DNA from: Henckelia pumila
Taxonomy: Eukaryota; Streptophyta; Magnoliopsida; Lamiales; Gesneriaceae
Direction: 5' to 3'
Assembly (NCBI RefSeq): GCF_033568475.1
Contig: NC_133122.1
Coordinates: 162,900,130 to 162,964,129, forward strand
DNA length: 64,000 bases
The notes beneath the pieces are model-generated. The model was not told where the DNA came from, did no database searches, and was given only the letters and a program-made list of their open reading frames with translations. The position numbers were made by a program, and so were the translations under genes. Below are positions 9,020 through 20,819 of the stretch, piece after piece; within the stretch, counting starts at the first letter, position 1, and each line of letters begins with the position of its first letter.

Positions 9020-12000
9020 AAATGGAATTTCGTCCTCGAAATTCAGGACATTCTAACTAGGTCTGGACACGTACGACTAAGTAACATCAACTTTTCTATC
9101 TCTTCACTCACCTGAGTTGACACTAATAGCTTACTCTGCGCACTATGATGCTTATTGACATTTATATCCTCACGAATTGGACTAACTCCTACTGCAATAT
9201 AAAATTTACATTTCTTACCTGTTTTCAAGTGGTCTTATCCTCGAGAAAAATTCTATCATTCCTCAAATCTACTTTCGATCCAAATATACAAACTTAAAAG
9301 CGTCATCTTACTACAACTGATAAGTTCTCCATCTTACAAATTCTTAGATCTTTAAGTTATTGCACAACTTACATCTGCTAACCTTATTCCCTACGTCAGA
9401 ATTCCAAGCAATAGAGTTCATATAACCCATAAATAAATTATGTCGACTTCTACTAAACTTAAAAACTTTCTAACAACGAAGCTATGCATAATGTCTATTT
9501 ACTAAGTAGACTTAACTTACATGATATACAATTCGAACTCTTAAGGAATTCTCAAGTTCCCAAAATACTTAGCGACTAAACACTAAAATTTTCTAAATAG
9601 GATAGCTTAGGGACTATACAATTCTATCTCATTAGACCTTAGGATATGATATGAATTTTACCCATACTTCCCCAACATCGATACATGAAACCTGTCAGGT
9701 ATCACTAACAACTCTGTGCCATCTCAAAAGATAAAACAAATTACCTATCTCCTCAACAACTGCATAAGTACCGACAATCAAGCTAATTTCCTTATATTCC
9801 CAAATCAACAATATTACGAAACGATACCTTCAAGAACAACTTAACATCCAATTTTTAAATTCTACAGGTCTACGCCGCTTGTTAGCAATGATTTACTTAA
9901 TGCTATTGGACTATGCTCAATCCCTTATTAGTTACCAAACTCACAACGCTTAAAGGGATGATTAAAGTTCTCTTAAGAAACGACTCTAGTTCGGTTAACC
10001 TTCAAGTGGAAAATAGTGACTCTCCTCATCTTAGGATCGATTGGCCCATTCCTGTAAACAAATCTAATCTAATCCTTGAAAAGGTAATATAACCTTAAAA
10101 TCCACTGTTGTTCAATTCCCATGGTAATAGCCGTTAACATATAAAATCCAAATAGATGCCTAAACAGATCCCAATTATCCATTCATCAATTTACACGTTC
10201 ACCTCTAGCCTCTTTGATTATACCGAAAGTTCAACTCTGATTAAGATTTCCGAATAGATTTATCCACCTTTTCTATCCCAGACGCAACGACTAAGAAATC
10301 TATATTTATCTTTGAAGAAAAAACATACCACAAATTATAATCCACTTATTGGGTTAGACGGTCCCTAAGTACCAAATAATTCTTATACATCACCGGAAGA
10401 CATATCTCAAATTTCTATTTCAATTTGACAGCATGTTTGAAAATCCAAAATTCTCCAAATTCTTATATGTACAACCTGAATTCAAATTTCAAGAACTTAG
10501 CATACCACTGGACACCTCGAAGGGTTTCTCAATTTCCTTAGTACTTCACCGAGAAATAAATCTACATCTTATCCAGAAAATAAAACTACTTGAAAATTCT
10601 ATTCATCCTTCTACCTCCAAGGTTGGTGCAATAGTCTTATCAGTTGACATTCACAAGATCTTAGAATGCTAATATAAAGTACCCAAAAGTATTCTAGGAA
10701 CAGCTCTATTTTCCTTCAATGTTCTAAATCATAGTCAGGTTATTATCACACCCAATCTGTTTACCAAAAATCGTCTGTTCACTCTTAATGATCCTGGCAA
10801 AAATTTAAGCAACACATTCAATTAATTCACTAACTAGCAGTCTTCCTGCTAGGACTTGATATAATTGATAATCAACATTCCTCGTAACGCAGCTGCAACT
10901 TAGGATTTTATCAAGCACTATTACTAAATTCCAACAGTCTAAACTCTCACTATGCGGTTACGAGTCGATTTTTCTATTCAAGAAGTCGGAATGATAACCG
11001 AAAGTGTGATCCACTCAACTAATTCGCCGTGATGGATCATGAAAGGAAATAAATACACATGTAATGCTTCTTAATACGAAACAAAATAATGCAAGCATTA
11101 CAAAGAAACGAGCTGAAGAATACCAATCTGGATAAGTGAAAACTACTCACTCATAATTCAAGTCTAGAGATGAATGAATAATAATGGAGGCTCCATGAAT
11201 AATAAATATGAGCCAACAAGATAACAAATCTAGTGATAACTCATCAAGAGTAATGGCATCATGCTCAAACAATCAAAGCACAATCAAGGGTAGACAGTGT
11301 GACTTCAATCGAGAGTAGTCCACACAACGGTACAAAGACATATTCAGGAGTCAACCACACAACGCAAGTAGATCACCAATAAAAATACAAAGTGATGCTT
11401 ACTCGCATCAACATGTGTGGTTCTAGTACTGGAGAAAATTTCAAGAAATGTGAAATACGAACATGGTCTTATTAAAAGTTCAACCAATGTCAAAGTAGTA
11501 GAATATAAAGTTGACTGAAGTCATACGATTTCATAAATGCACAAAGGAAGTGCAGAGAGATTTTGGATACTCAAAAGTAGATGTTGCGATGGATATGAGC
11601 ACAAAAGAAGAAAAAGAATTAATGATCGAAATAGTAGTTCGCATAATCGAAAGACTCATTAGTAACCGATTCACTATTCCCCAAAAACATAATTGCCGCA
11701 AAAGAACAAAAGAAAACTCAAACTATCCATAAAAATATAAAATGAAATGCGTATCCCAAGTCTTTGCACAGATTCGAATCAATAACTTAACTGGCCAAAA
11801 CATACGTCTTATCAAATTCTAAACAAACTATGCACTTAGTTGCATCCGACTTGAATCCAATATAAGAAAACAACCTACATCAGTAATACACAATTACTAT
11901 CTCTTAATGCGCAAGTTAAATATTTCTGACAAACTCCTACAACTCATCAAAATTGCTAACACTACTGAATAACTCAAACAACCACGTAATGTCCAAAATT

Positions 12001-12298
12001 GGAAGGAATATTGGTACACCCACTTCGTTTAACTTGAATTCGCATGCTATAAAAATATAGACAGTCAAATAGTACACTTTAACTACTAAAGAAATTTTAA
12101 ATAATAAAACATTGAGCTACACATTTAAATAAATTAAACATCTAATTTGAAAATATTTTAAAAAGGATGACATCAAAACATTTAAAGTAATAACTCAAAT
12201 GCGTCTAACATATAAAATTACTTAAAACTTACAGACTTAGAGGCGAGATCCCCTGAGTTTCGGCAACCGGCAGTAGGCTCAGCCCAAACCAAGACCGT

Positions 12299-12310
12299 GC
12301 TCTGATACCA
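12299..12310 (-). other. Primer binding site of LARD
   Basis: The minus strand reads TGGTATCAGAGC, the canonical plant tRNA-iMet primer site, 2 nt inside the LTR end at 12313. Confidence 0.9.
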
Positions 12311-12312
12311 AC

Positions 12313-15300
12313 TGAAACGACCCTAACCTCTATGCTTTATTTAATTTAAAGGAAATTACGGATTTATAAAAATTTTTGCCATGACTTGTTTGCAAAGCAA
12401 ACAAGCCATCTTAACCCAGTCAGCAGTTCAAGTAAGGAAAAGCAACTGACGTAAAACTTAAGTGCGTTAAACATAAACATGCAATCCTAGTAACCACCTC
12501 CCGGTTACAGCATAAAGTAAACTAAGGAATTTAAAAGAGTGCGTTAAACATAAACATGCAATCCTAGTAACCACCTCCCGGTTACAGCATAAAGTAAACT
12601 AAGGAATTTAAAAGAGTGCGTTAAACATAAACATGCATAGGTGATGGCATACTACAAATCATCAACTGTAGCACAGGAAATACACATCCTGGCTAAAAAC
12701 ACTGTAAGTACTCAAATAACTCTTCATTATTACATAACAGATTAAATATGCGGAAAACTTAAACATGCAATAGCGACGGTCATTGGGCTTCGCACTACCA
12801 GTGGCCTCAACCCAGTGGATCCTGCCCCTCCATCGCCTCAACATAAAACTCATCACCTGCAATCAAACAAGCGTAGTGAGTCTAAAGACTCAACAAGCAT
12901 AAACAGTTGAATATCAAGGTTTAAAAATAGATGATGCTTTACTCAAACTATGATACTTAGTATACTTTTGAACTTTAACTGTAAATATGCATGAAACTAG
13001 AGTGTATAGGAAACATGCATTGATGAACTCACGCTATAGAAGACTTTCAACTTTCTTGACATAAACCTCATGCTTTACTTAACCTCATACTTTTCTTAAC
13101 CTCATGCATGACTGACTGACATCAACGTAAGACGAGTCAAACTGAAACTTTAAACTTTAACTTTTAAACTTCTCTTTTCTTTTTCCTCTTAGAAATCAGT
13201 TCCTTGATTTGTGACCCTCTGTTTCGATCATGATCATGGCTGCAGTGCACTATGCCGGCAAGACGACGAGATTTCTTCCGACGAACTTAACCCCTCTGTG
13301 GCAAGGAGACCGAGATTGCTCCCGATCCCACATTGCCCCTCTATGACAAGGAGACCGAGATTTCTCCCGATCCCACATTGCCCCTCTGTGGGTAGGGTAG
13401 ACAAGATGTCTCTTGCTCCCTACCTAAACCTCTGTAACCTCTTGGTGAGTAGACCGAGGCATCCCCCGGCCTAACAACACCCCTCTTTGTCACAAACAAA
13501 TCACTTCATTCAAAAACATTTACTTTCTTTTCCTTTTCATTCATTAAGACTCGACTCACTTAATCATGCATACATGAAAAGACCTCCTTTCACTTTATTT
13601 TTCTCAAGAACATGCCATATGCACACGAACATGCAACCTTTAAGATGTGAGACTCAACTCAATTATGCTTTGGCATGCAAGACTCAAAGAGACTTTCTTT
13701 AAATTTTTCTTTGGCATCAAGAATAAGACTCACACACCCGAACGTGCAACTTCAAGAATGAGACTCGACTCCATTGCATGTGAGAACGATGAGCGAGTGG
13801 CTGCCCCTAACCCTCAAGACTTTACTCTTTTGCCAAAGTCCTAACTTTTCAACTTAGACCGAGCAAGAAAACTGAAAAACCCTTTTTCTCACTCATGCCT
13901 TAACCAAAACCCGTCCCGCTTGAACCGACACATTCCTAACTCTTAAAATTTACCATATGACCAGGTTTCAACTTCCTTTGACCTCTTATACAAAATGCCA
14001 AACAACCCATCCCGGACAGCCCACTTTTGACTATAAATTTCTGCACCGACACTTAAACTTCAAAAATTCATAACTTATTGAATACTTATCCGAATTAAGC
14101 CCATTTTATACCGACACGACCGCAACATCATGAACTAAACTTAGGACAAAACAGAATCGACACAGACCTCGACCAGGAAACTGCCCTGCCCCGAATTCAG
14201 ACTGCCCTGTCCAAACTAGACACCTCAAATGCCCTACTAGTTTGTGAAACCTTCACCAATCATGCACCCTTGCTTCTAAGACCACTCCAATCCATCAAAC
14301 ACACTTAAAACCATCTCTTAGGACTTACATCAAATACTTGGGCAGCCCACTTCTTCACTTCGACATCACATATCAAAAATTTACATGATTTTGCACCAAA
14401 AAGTGGCAACCTCAAGAGCAAACAATCAAGACCAATGCAATACATCAAAATGCTTCAAACACACTTCATTTCCATCCCTTACACATGTAAATTTTCGAAA
14501 ATAGGGCACACCAATTTCTGGAAATTCGAAATTTACTTCATGCATGCAAAATGACTTAAGCTTTCCAACACAACTCACCATTTATCAACTTAAAACTCAA
14601 TCTAATGCATAAATTCGAAAATCCCACATAAAAATCTAAAATTCCAGAAATGTATCAAGTCATACATGCTAAAAATCATAGTCATTTCGAAATTTAAAAA
14701 GAAGCTAGGAGCAAATACATAATAGCTTGATTGAAAGCCCAAGAAAAGTCTACACTTGCCTTCCAATCTTTTACCAAGAGAATTCGAAAATAAAAGAGAG
14801 AAGAGGGCTGGACACAATCTAAACTCCAAGCTAAGCTCCTTGTGAAGCTTCTCCGGTGGTGTAGGCGGTGGTGGGAGGCGGCGCCGGCGGCTAGAGGTGG
14901 AAGAGAGGGGTTGGCCGAGAGGGAGCTCCAAGAAGAGAGGAAGGGGGCGGCTCTAGAGTTTAGGAGGGGATAGGGTTTTAATTTTTGTGTTATAAAATGT
15001 TTGAGTGAGAAATAATGAGAGTGAAAATGTGTGTGTAGTGTTTTAAAGTTGCTTTTCTACTATTAAAAGTACTACTTGTACTATTACAACTTTTTACCTC
15101 CAACTTTTTCACCTTTAAAAACTCCTAAGTTTAAAATTTTCAACTCTCAACATTTTTAATTAAAATTACACTAGCCCGGATTTAATAAAACCCTATTTTA
15201 TGAAAAGTCTAGGAATAAATCCAAGAAAATAATAAATTTGCTTTTCGACCCCTTAAAAGTTTAAAATTTACATTTTTTTGGCCAAAATCCCCTTTTTCTT

Positions 15301-15989
15301 CTAACTTAAAATCTTAAAAAAAAAAACGAAAGTCTTGATAATATACCACCGAAGCCCACCATCGTCGCCTGCCGGGACAGAAACTCACTAAACTAACAAT
15401 TCAAGGCATTTTATTCAAATAAATCAAGCAATGATATCTTTAACTAAAACTTAAACAATTAACTTTAAGAAATTAAAAACATACATACTGAAAATAAATT
15501 TTAGGCATGAATATTTAAATCATGGAAATTCCAGGCACTACATAAACACTAACTTAGAAATTAAAATCAACAATTTAAATATTTTGATGTCGGAACAATA
15601 ATTAAGATTTTTAAATAATAAGCAGAGCGATTAAAATAATTTAAATAAACTAGACAAACGATTAAAAGTCATTTAAATAAACGCACTAACGGCATAAAAA
15701 CCTTTAAAATGATTTAGACAGATAACGACTTAAAAATAATTAAGCTAAACATTTAAAATCATTTAAATGAATAAACTAAGCAATTAAAATAATTTAAATA
15801 AGAAAGCTTAAATCTTTACAATACTTAAAACAAGTAAGCTGCACGATAAAAATCATTTGAATAAAGAAACTGAAACAATAAAAACATAACTCACATAAAT
15901 AATTTAAATCAATTAAAATTAAAGATAATGATCTTAATATTTATTAAATTAATGAATGCGATTTAGTAGATTGGATTACAGGTACTACA
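12313..15989 (-). repeat. 5' LTR of LARD
   Basis: 3,677 bp with the same ends and internal tandem arrays as 5327-9004. It is followed by the cagag target duplication and then by the interrupted RT of the host element. Confidence 0.88.
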
Positions 15990-16371
15990 CAGAGGTACTC
16001 TGAAGTTTGTCGAACAAATCATCAATTTGTGGCAAATGATGCTTGTTCTTAACTGTCGCTTGGTTCAACTATCTGTAATCAATATAGAGACGCATGAAAG
16101 CATCCTTCTTCTTGACAAAAAGTACAGGTGCTCCCCCATGTGAAACGCTCGATCTGATATATCCCTTATCCAACAATTCCTGCAACCGTTGCAGCAACTC
16201 CCCCATCTCTGCTGCAGCTAGATGATAAGGCGCACGAGAAATCGGTGCCATCCAAAGAATAAGTTCAATCCCGAACTCAACTTCTCTAACTGAAGGAAAC
16301 CCTGGAATCTCATCCGAAAAAACATCTGGATACTCACAAACTACTGGTAACTCCTCTACAGTCCTGCTCAT
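15990..16371 (-). pseudogene. RT N-terminal half of Del/Tekay-like host
   Basis: The minus-strand translation has VCEYPDVFSDEIPGFPSVREVEFGIEL, LLDKGYIRSSVSHGGAPVLFVKKKDAFMRLYIDYR, then sequence leading into the FDKLQ...YSKIDLR region cut by the LARD. Some conserved residues are changed (SHGGAP for SPWGAP). Confidence 0.75.
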
Positions 16372-16381
16372 TATGGATGCA

Positions 16382-16915
16382 TCAAACGCATAGATGAGAA
16401 ATCCTTTCCCACCTACCTCTAAAGCCTGACAAGCCCAAAGCTAAAGTCATAGTCATAAGGGGGTGTGCTCCCTCGCCATAGAAAAACCAAATACCGCCCT
16501 CAATCAGATGACATTGAATAATCTTTTGATAACAATCCACAATATCTTTATAAGAGGTCAAAACATCGATACCCAAAACACAATCAGAATCCTCCATCGC
16601 TAGAATCATAAGATTCACTAATAACTCAGAGCCCTAAAACTCTAAAGTACAACCCAAGACTAAACGCTTGGCCAAAGCCGAATGACCTGTCAGAGTAGAC
16701 GCTGGCAATACTAAGTCTAGGGGTATTTACGGAATCTATGACGCTTAACAAAATGTGCTGATACGAATGAATGTGATGCATCAGTATCTATGAGGACAAA
16801 AGAGGGAATTCCACACAAAATAAATGTACCTTCAATGGCCTCCTCATTCTCCTCAAAACTTAGGCACAACTCCGCTACAATCTTGGTAGCGCTCCGCCAC
16901 TTCCTGACCCTCGAA
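16382..16915 (-). pseudogene. Protease domain of Del/Tekay-like host (decayed)
   Basis: Around 16850-16740 the minus strand reads as a protease active-site region (CGIPSFVLIDTDASHSFVSAHF, with DTDAS where DTGAS is expected). 16618-16382 reads EDSDCVLGIDVLTSYKDIVDCYQKIIQC, the C-terminal half. Stops and frameshifts separate the pieces. Upstream, the sequence switches within a few bases to LTR sequence, so gag is deleted. Confidence 0.65.
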
Positions 16916-16919
16916 AGCC

Positions 16920-17447
16920 CCTAGAATCTAGCTAGAAACGAGATAGGAAAGTTGGAAAAGAGCAACTGAAATGAAGCCCTCGGCCTTCTATTTATAGATG
17001 AAGTTCGGAACTTCCGATCCCTAGTTAGGAACTATCGAACACACTTCGGAGCTTCCGATCGTGCTTCCAAACTCCCTCATCCAAACGCGTATCTTTGATT
17101 GGACAACACAGCTACCGAACCTTCCGCTGAACTACCGATCTACTGTCGGAACTACCGATCTCTAGTTCAGAGTTTTCGAACTTAGTCTTGCCCAATCATC
17201 CAATCAAAACTCATACCATGTCCGACTATCACTCAATCGGAACTTCTGATCTCCCGTTCGGATCTTCCGATCTCAAATTCTAGCTTCTGAACTCCTCTTC
17301 GGAACTTTCGAATTGTTCCAGTACTTGAAACTCTAAAACTCATTTTTGAACATACGGAATCCGATTTTCAACTCTTTAAGCTCAACTTAGAATCTTTTAA
17401 TCATGTTTAGGTAGTAGATTAGCTTTATTAGAAGTCGGGCTACTACA
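16920..17447 (-). repeat. U3/promoter part of an LTR with GATCGG palindromes
   Basis: On the minus strand it starts TGTAGTAGCCCGACTTC (17447) and runs through many degraded copies of GATCGGAACTTCCGATC-like palindromes (about 17330-17000). It reaches a TATA box CTATAAATAG (16997-16988) and breaks off near 16920 into protease sequence. The layout matches the solo LTR at 40283-41730, so both belong to related families. It is probably the 5' LTR of the host element, joined to pol by deletion. Confidence 0.6.
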
Positions 17448-19378
17448 CATACACACGGAAAAAAATAAATACCATGCATTCAAAATTTTAAACCTCAAGA
17501 TCCATAAAATTTCAAACATGTAAAACTGAAAACTGTAGAAATATATGAAAATCAACTACAATTCAGAACATGAATCAAAAGAATTTATTCAAAATATATC
17601 TAAATGTAAAAACTTCATGATCATTGCTGCAAGAGATTCTCTGACAGCGTGTCATGAAACTCGTCGCTTCCTCAGCTACTATGCTCTTTCCCAACATCAA
17701 AATCATTTACAATATATTTCTCACCTGCACCATCCAAGCATAGTGAATCTAAAGAATCAGTAAAAATTCAAATAATAACGAATACATAACAAAACCATAA
17801 GACATGCATAGGACGTGATCGTAACATTCATTGATTTTGGATGACGAATTATAATGCAATTGTAGTAACCACCATTAAGATCAAATTCATCGGGTTCCAA
17901 GATCATGTAAATAGTTTCTCAGCTTAATTATATCATTTGGAATAGCCCATACTAGCCAAAGCCAATATGCGTACCGTCTCATACTAGCAGAAGCCAATAT
18001 GCAATCATTTATTGTTTGGAAAGGTCTCTCTAGAGCTCACCCCGGAAAACCAGTCTCGCACTGCTACCACAAGTACACATAAGACATTAAAATAACGTTC
18101 TCATGGTCATTCATTCATTCATTCACATAAAACTTTCATGCCTGAAATCACGTAATCTTTTGAAATAAACTAAGCATGTCTCATAACTTTTCATAAAACA
18201 TCATGCCTTCTACGTAAAATAACTTTCAAGGATAGAGAAACTTGGAACATCATCTATTACGTATATTTAGTGATCCACGTTCTCGATGATAACTTCAGGC
18301 ATCAAGCACACAAGACCATAATTGGACCATGATATGCATTTTTAGAACATAAATACATAAAGGAAAGGTGTAAAGATACATTTCAAAAATTATGAACAGA
18401 ACTCTATGAGCTAGAACACGCGTTTCTGTAGGCCACAGCCTGACGAGCCGAGCTATCACGCCCCAGCATGCTAGGTTTATAGGGTATGCTCGGCTGCCTA
18501 GAACCCTAGTAGCCTCGCGTTGGGTCCACCCTTTTCTCTTTTTCTTTCTTTTCATTTTTTGAAAGTTTTCATGAACACACACACAATATTATTGAACTCA
18601 AAAACACATCAAACGTGGCTCAACACAAAAATTCAGATTTTTTTTTGGCAACTCTTTGAAACCCTTGCACCATGACATACTCACAACCCATCGAGAACGG
18701 CTCACGTTTCACGAATACATGGCATCATACATAGTTCTTTCAAAATCACGAGAATTTCTCGCAAAAAAACTTCATATAATTACGACACACACATCAATAT
18801 AAAAATATCTATTACTTCTTGGATGATGGTTCAGGAATTGAATAAAATTTGGCTTTCTTCGATGGTGTGGTATAATCCGGACCTTGGAAATGCGACCTAT
18901 CCTTCATACGAACAAACGAACGAGAATCCTTCTACCCAATAAGTGCAAGTTTTCGAAAAGTGAAGGGTGAGGGGAGAGTGGCGGCTTGCAACATGAGAAA
19001 GAGAAAAAGAAACTTTGACACAAAGTTTTGGCAGAAATATTATAGACCGAAAGCTGGCCCATTCGTTTAAAATACTGTCTTTTAAAATTTTTTCCTCTAA
19101 ACCTTAAAAATTTAGCTACTATGCAAAACTTAAAATAAAATCTGCACATAAACATACTTGACTTAAAATTTTCTTAAACTCTGATCATAGGCTAGTCTCG
19201 ATTCTCTTGATCACCGGATTAGTTTCGTACCTGAAAAATATCAAAACTAACTTTTTTACATAAAAATTCATAATCTAAACATTTAAACACATAATTTTCA
19301 CTAATAATTAATTAAATCTTCATGAGTAGATTTTGTGGATTTTTTTGGACCTTACGTTGGATTAGACAATCCTGTAAC
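17448..19378 (-). repeat. Old LTR remnant
   Basis: A non-coding stretch whose local word order resembles the LARD-type LTR: a cacctgca...agtgaatctaaaga region near 17730, a GC-rich gagggtgaggggagagtggcgg-like leader near 18960, and an end ggattagacaatcctgtaaca near 19378. It is probably a diverged LTR of the Del/Tekay group in minus orientation. No partner LTR or target duplication is found, and the ends are approximate. Confidence 0.4.
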
Positions 19379-20171
19379 AGTAATAATCGAGAAATACTTT
19401 CGTTTGTTTGGAGTTTTTGCTGATCCTTTTGAGCTGCAGCATCTTGTCCAACATGGTGGTATGTATCAAACCATGGGAATGAACCTATTGTAACTATCAA
19501 ATGTATCATTGCCTTCATGTTAAGCTTCTTGAAAAGTTGTATACATCTCATGAGTTATTAGCGTCTCGTTCACTGATGCAACCAACCATCTTCGGTCATA
19601 CCTCGTTTAAGTCAAATAGATCAGTTGTTGAGATCTATATGGATGTTGCTTCCAAAGTTTTTCAAGGAACAAGAATTATTTGGAGGACAACCTAGAGGTT
19701 CCATTGGTTGTACGGCATTGAATCAGGAGCCTAATTTTATAAGAGAAAACTATTTTCTTAGAATTTGTGCTTCCTTTTGTATAGGGTATTTAACAATCAT
19801 CTGATAAGTATCTTGGCCAGAGCAGCAACATTATGCCAGGAAGGTTGAATTGGGACTAGCTGATGTCTTCACTTGTGTATTTTTCCTTTGCATCAACTAC
19901 ATATTTGCAGAGTCTTGGAAAGTGTCCGACAAACAATATCAAACGGAATGGGCCGGTTATCAACCTACCCTTTCCTATCGTGAGGCCCACCAAATTTGTG
20001 TTGGGCTAGGCCGAGATGTTTAACCAATTAAGGCCGGAATTGGGTCAAGACTCTTTACATATTCGCAACTAGTACAGGCCCAAGCACTTTCCTAGTAGAT
20101 AACATCCAAATTCATCAAGTCAAATTCGGCACCTTCCTCTGGTTACAACTTACAAATACGAGTTGTGACAA
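19379..20171 (+). pseudogene. Unidentified decayed coding fragment
   Basis: Two plus-strand stretches read like protein: 19391-19490 (EKYFRLFGVFADPFELQHL, soon followed by a stop) and 19501-19695 (KLLEKLYTSHELLASRSLMQPTIFGHT, continuing to VVEIYMDVASKVFQGTRI). They are in different frames. No retroelement motif is present and I do not recognise the family. It could be a captured or relic exon pair of a plant gene. From about 19700 to 20171 nothing further is seen. Confidence 0.35.
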
Positions 20172-20501
20172 TAGTCACAAGGGAAAATTGTTTTTTTAGT
20201 CCGGTATATTTGTCATTTTGCGGTTTTGGTCCTCTATATTTTCAGATTTCAGTTTTAGTCTGCTATCTTTATTTTTTGACAATTTTAGTCTTTTTTCTGA
20301 TGTGGTGCTGATGTGGCACCAATAGAGTGCTGATGTGGAGCTTACGTGTATAGTGCCACCTAAGCATTTTCGAAAAAAAAGGTCTGAAATTGTCGAAAAT
20401 TGAAACATGTAGGACTAAAACTGAAATATGAAAACATAAAGGATCGAAATAGCAAAGTTGCAAACATAAAAAACCAAAATTGCAGTTTTTCCTAGTCATA
20501 A
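20172..20501. mobile_element. Mutator-like foldback MITE
   Basis: 312-bp element (20181-20492) whose two halves are long imperfect inverted repeats: the left half starts gggaaaattg, and the right half, reversed, starts ggaaaaactgcaattttgg. Words such as ttcagttttagtc recur in both arms. The centre contains gctgatgtgg repeats. It is flanked by 9-bp duplications tagtcacaa/tagtcataa (8 of 9). No coding capacity. The 9-bp duplication and long arms suggest a Mutator-derived MITE. Confidence 0.7.
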
Positions 20502-20819
20502 TAGAGAAGTTATAAATTTTGTAAGCCCGAGTCCAATTTAAATCAGAAACAATAAAGAGTGGTGGATGTTTTTTAAAACAAAACATGTCGAATATAAACT
20601 AAGATATTAAATATCTAATAACATATATTATTTATAATTTGTTCCATTGATTGTCAACTTAGTCGCCATTTCGAGCCGAATTCAATCCTTTAATTTTTCT
20701 TCATATTTGGCTCCACTTGATCTTATCCCTAGAACATAGGCCACACTATGATTACATAATTTATCTTAATGTTTGTTTAAAGTAAATGAGTAGTATTATA
20801 CAACACAAGAAACCATTCG
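20502..20819. other. Intergenic, AT-rich
   Basis: About 320 bases downstream of the receptor kinase relic. It is probably its 3' untranslated region on the minus strand; nothing else is recognised. Confidence 0.5.

Larger units (their letters stand above)
9005..12312 (-). other. Non-coding interior of LARD
   Basis: AT-rich 3.3 kb with stops in all frames and no frame longer than about 80 codons. One short pol-like trace is visible on the minus strand near 9710-9660 (FHVSMLGKY, resembling the FHVSMLRKY of the Del/Tekay integrase tail). The interior may therefore descend from a decayed polyprotein rather than being wholly foreign. No gag, protease or RT motif could be recognised. Confidence 0.65.
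5327..15989 (-). mobile_element. LARD-type non-autonomous LTR retrotransposon
   Basis: Complete element of 10,663 bp. LTRs of about 3,678 bp (5327-9004) and 3,677 bp (12313-15989) start TG and end CA and are nearly identical on reading. A perfect 5-bp target duplication, cagag, lies at 5322-5326 and 15990-15994. A tRNA-iMet primer site (12310-12299) and a G-rich polypurine tract (9019-9005) set the minus orientation. The 3.3-kb interior has no gag-pol frame. Very long LTRs with a non-coding interior match the LARD class known from other plants. The PPT-LTR junction resembles Del/Tekay elements, suggesting those supply proteins in trans (inference). Confidence 0.88.
4085..17447 (-). mobile_element. 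Decayed Del/Tekay-like gypsy element split by a LARD
   Basis: Minus-strand order from right: LTR piece with TATA (17447-16920), protease (about 16900-16382), RT N-terminus (16371-15990), insertion 5327-15989, RT C-terminus (5326-5072), RNase H fused to the integrase tail (4691-4347), integrase C-terminus (4287-4090). Joining the two flanks of the insertion restores a continuous YSKIDLR-type RT motif. gag and most of integrase are missing, by deletion. Stops and frameshifts are frequent, so this is an old copy. Confidence 0.75.
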
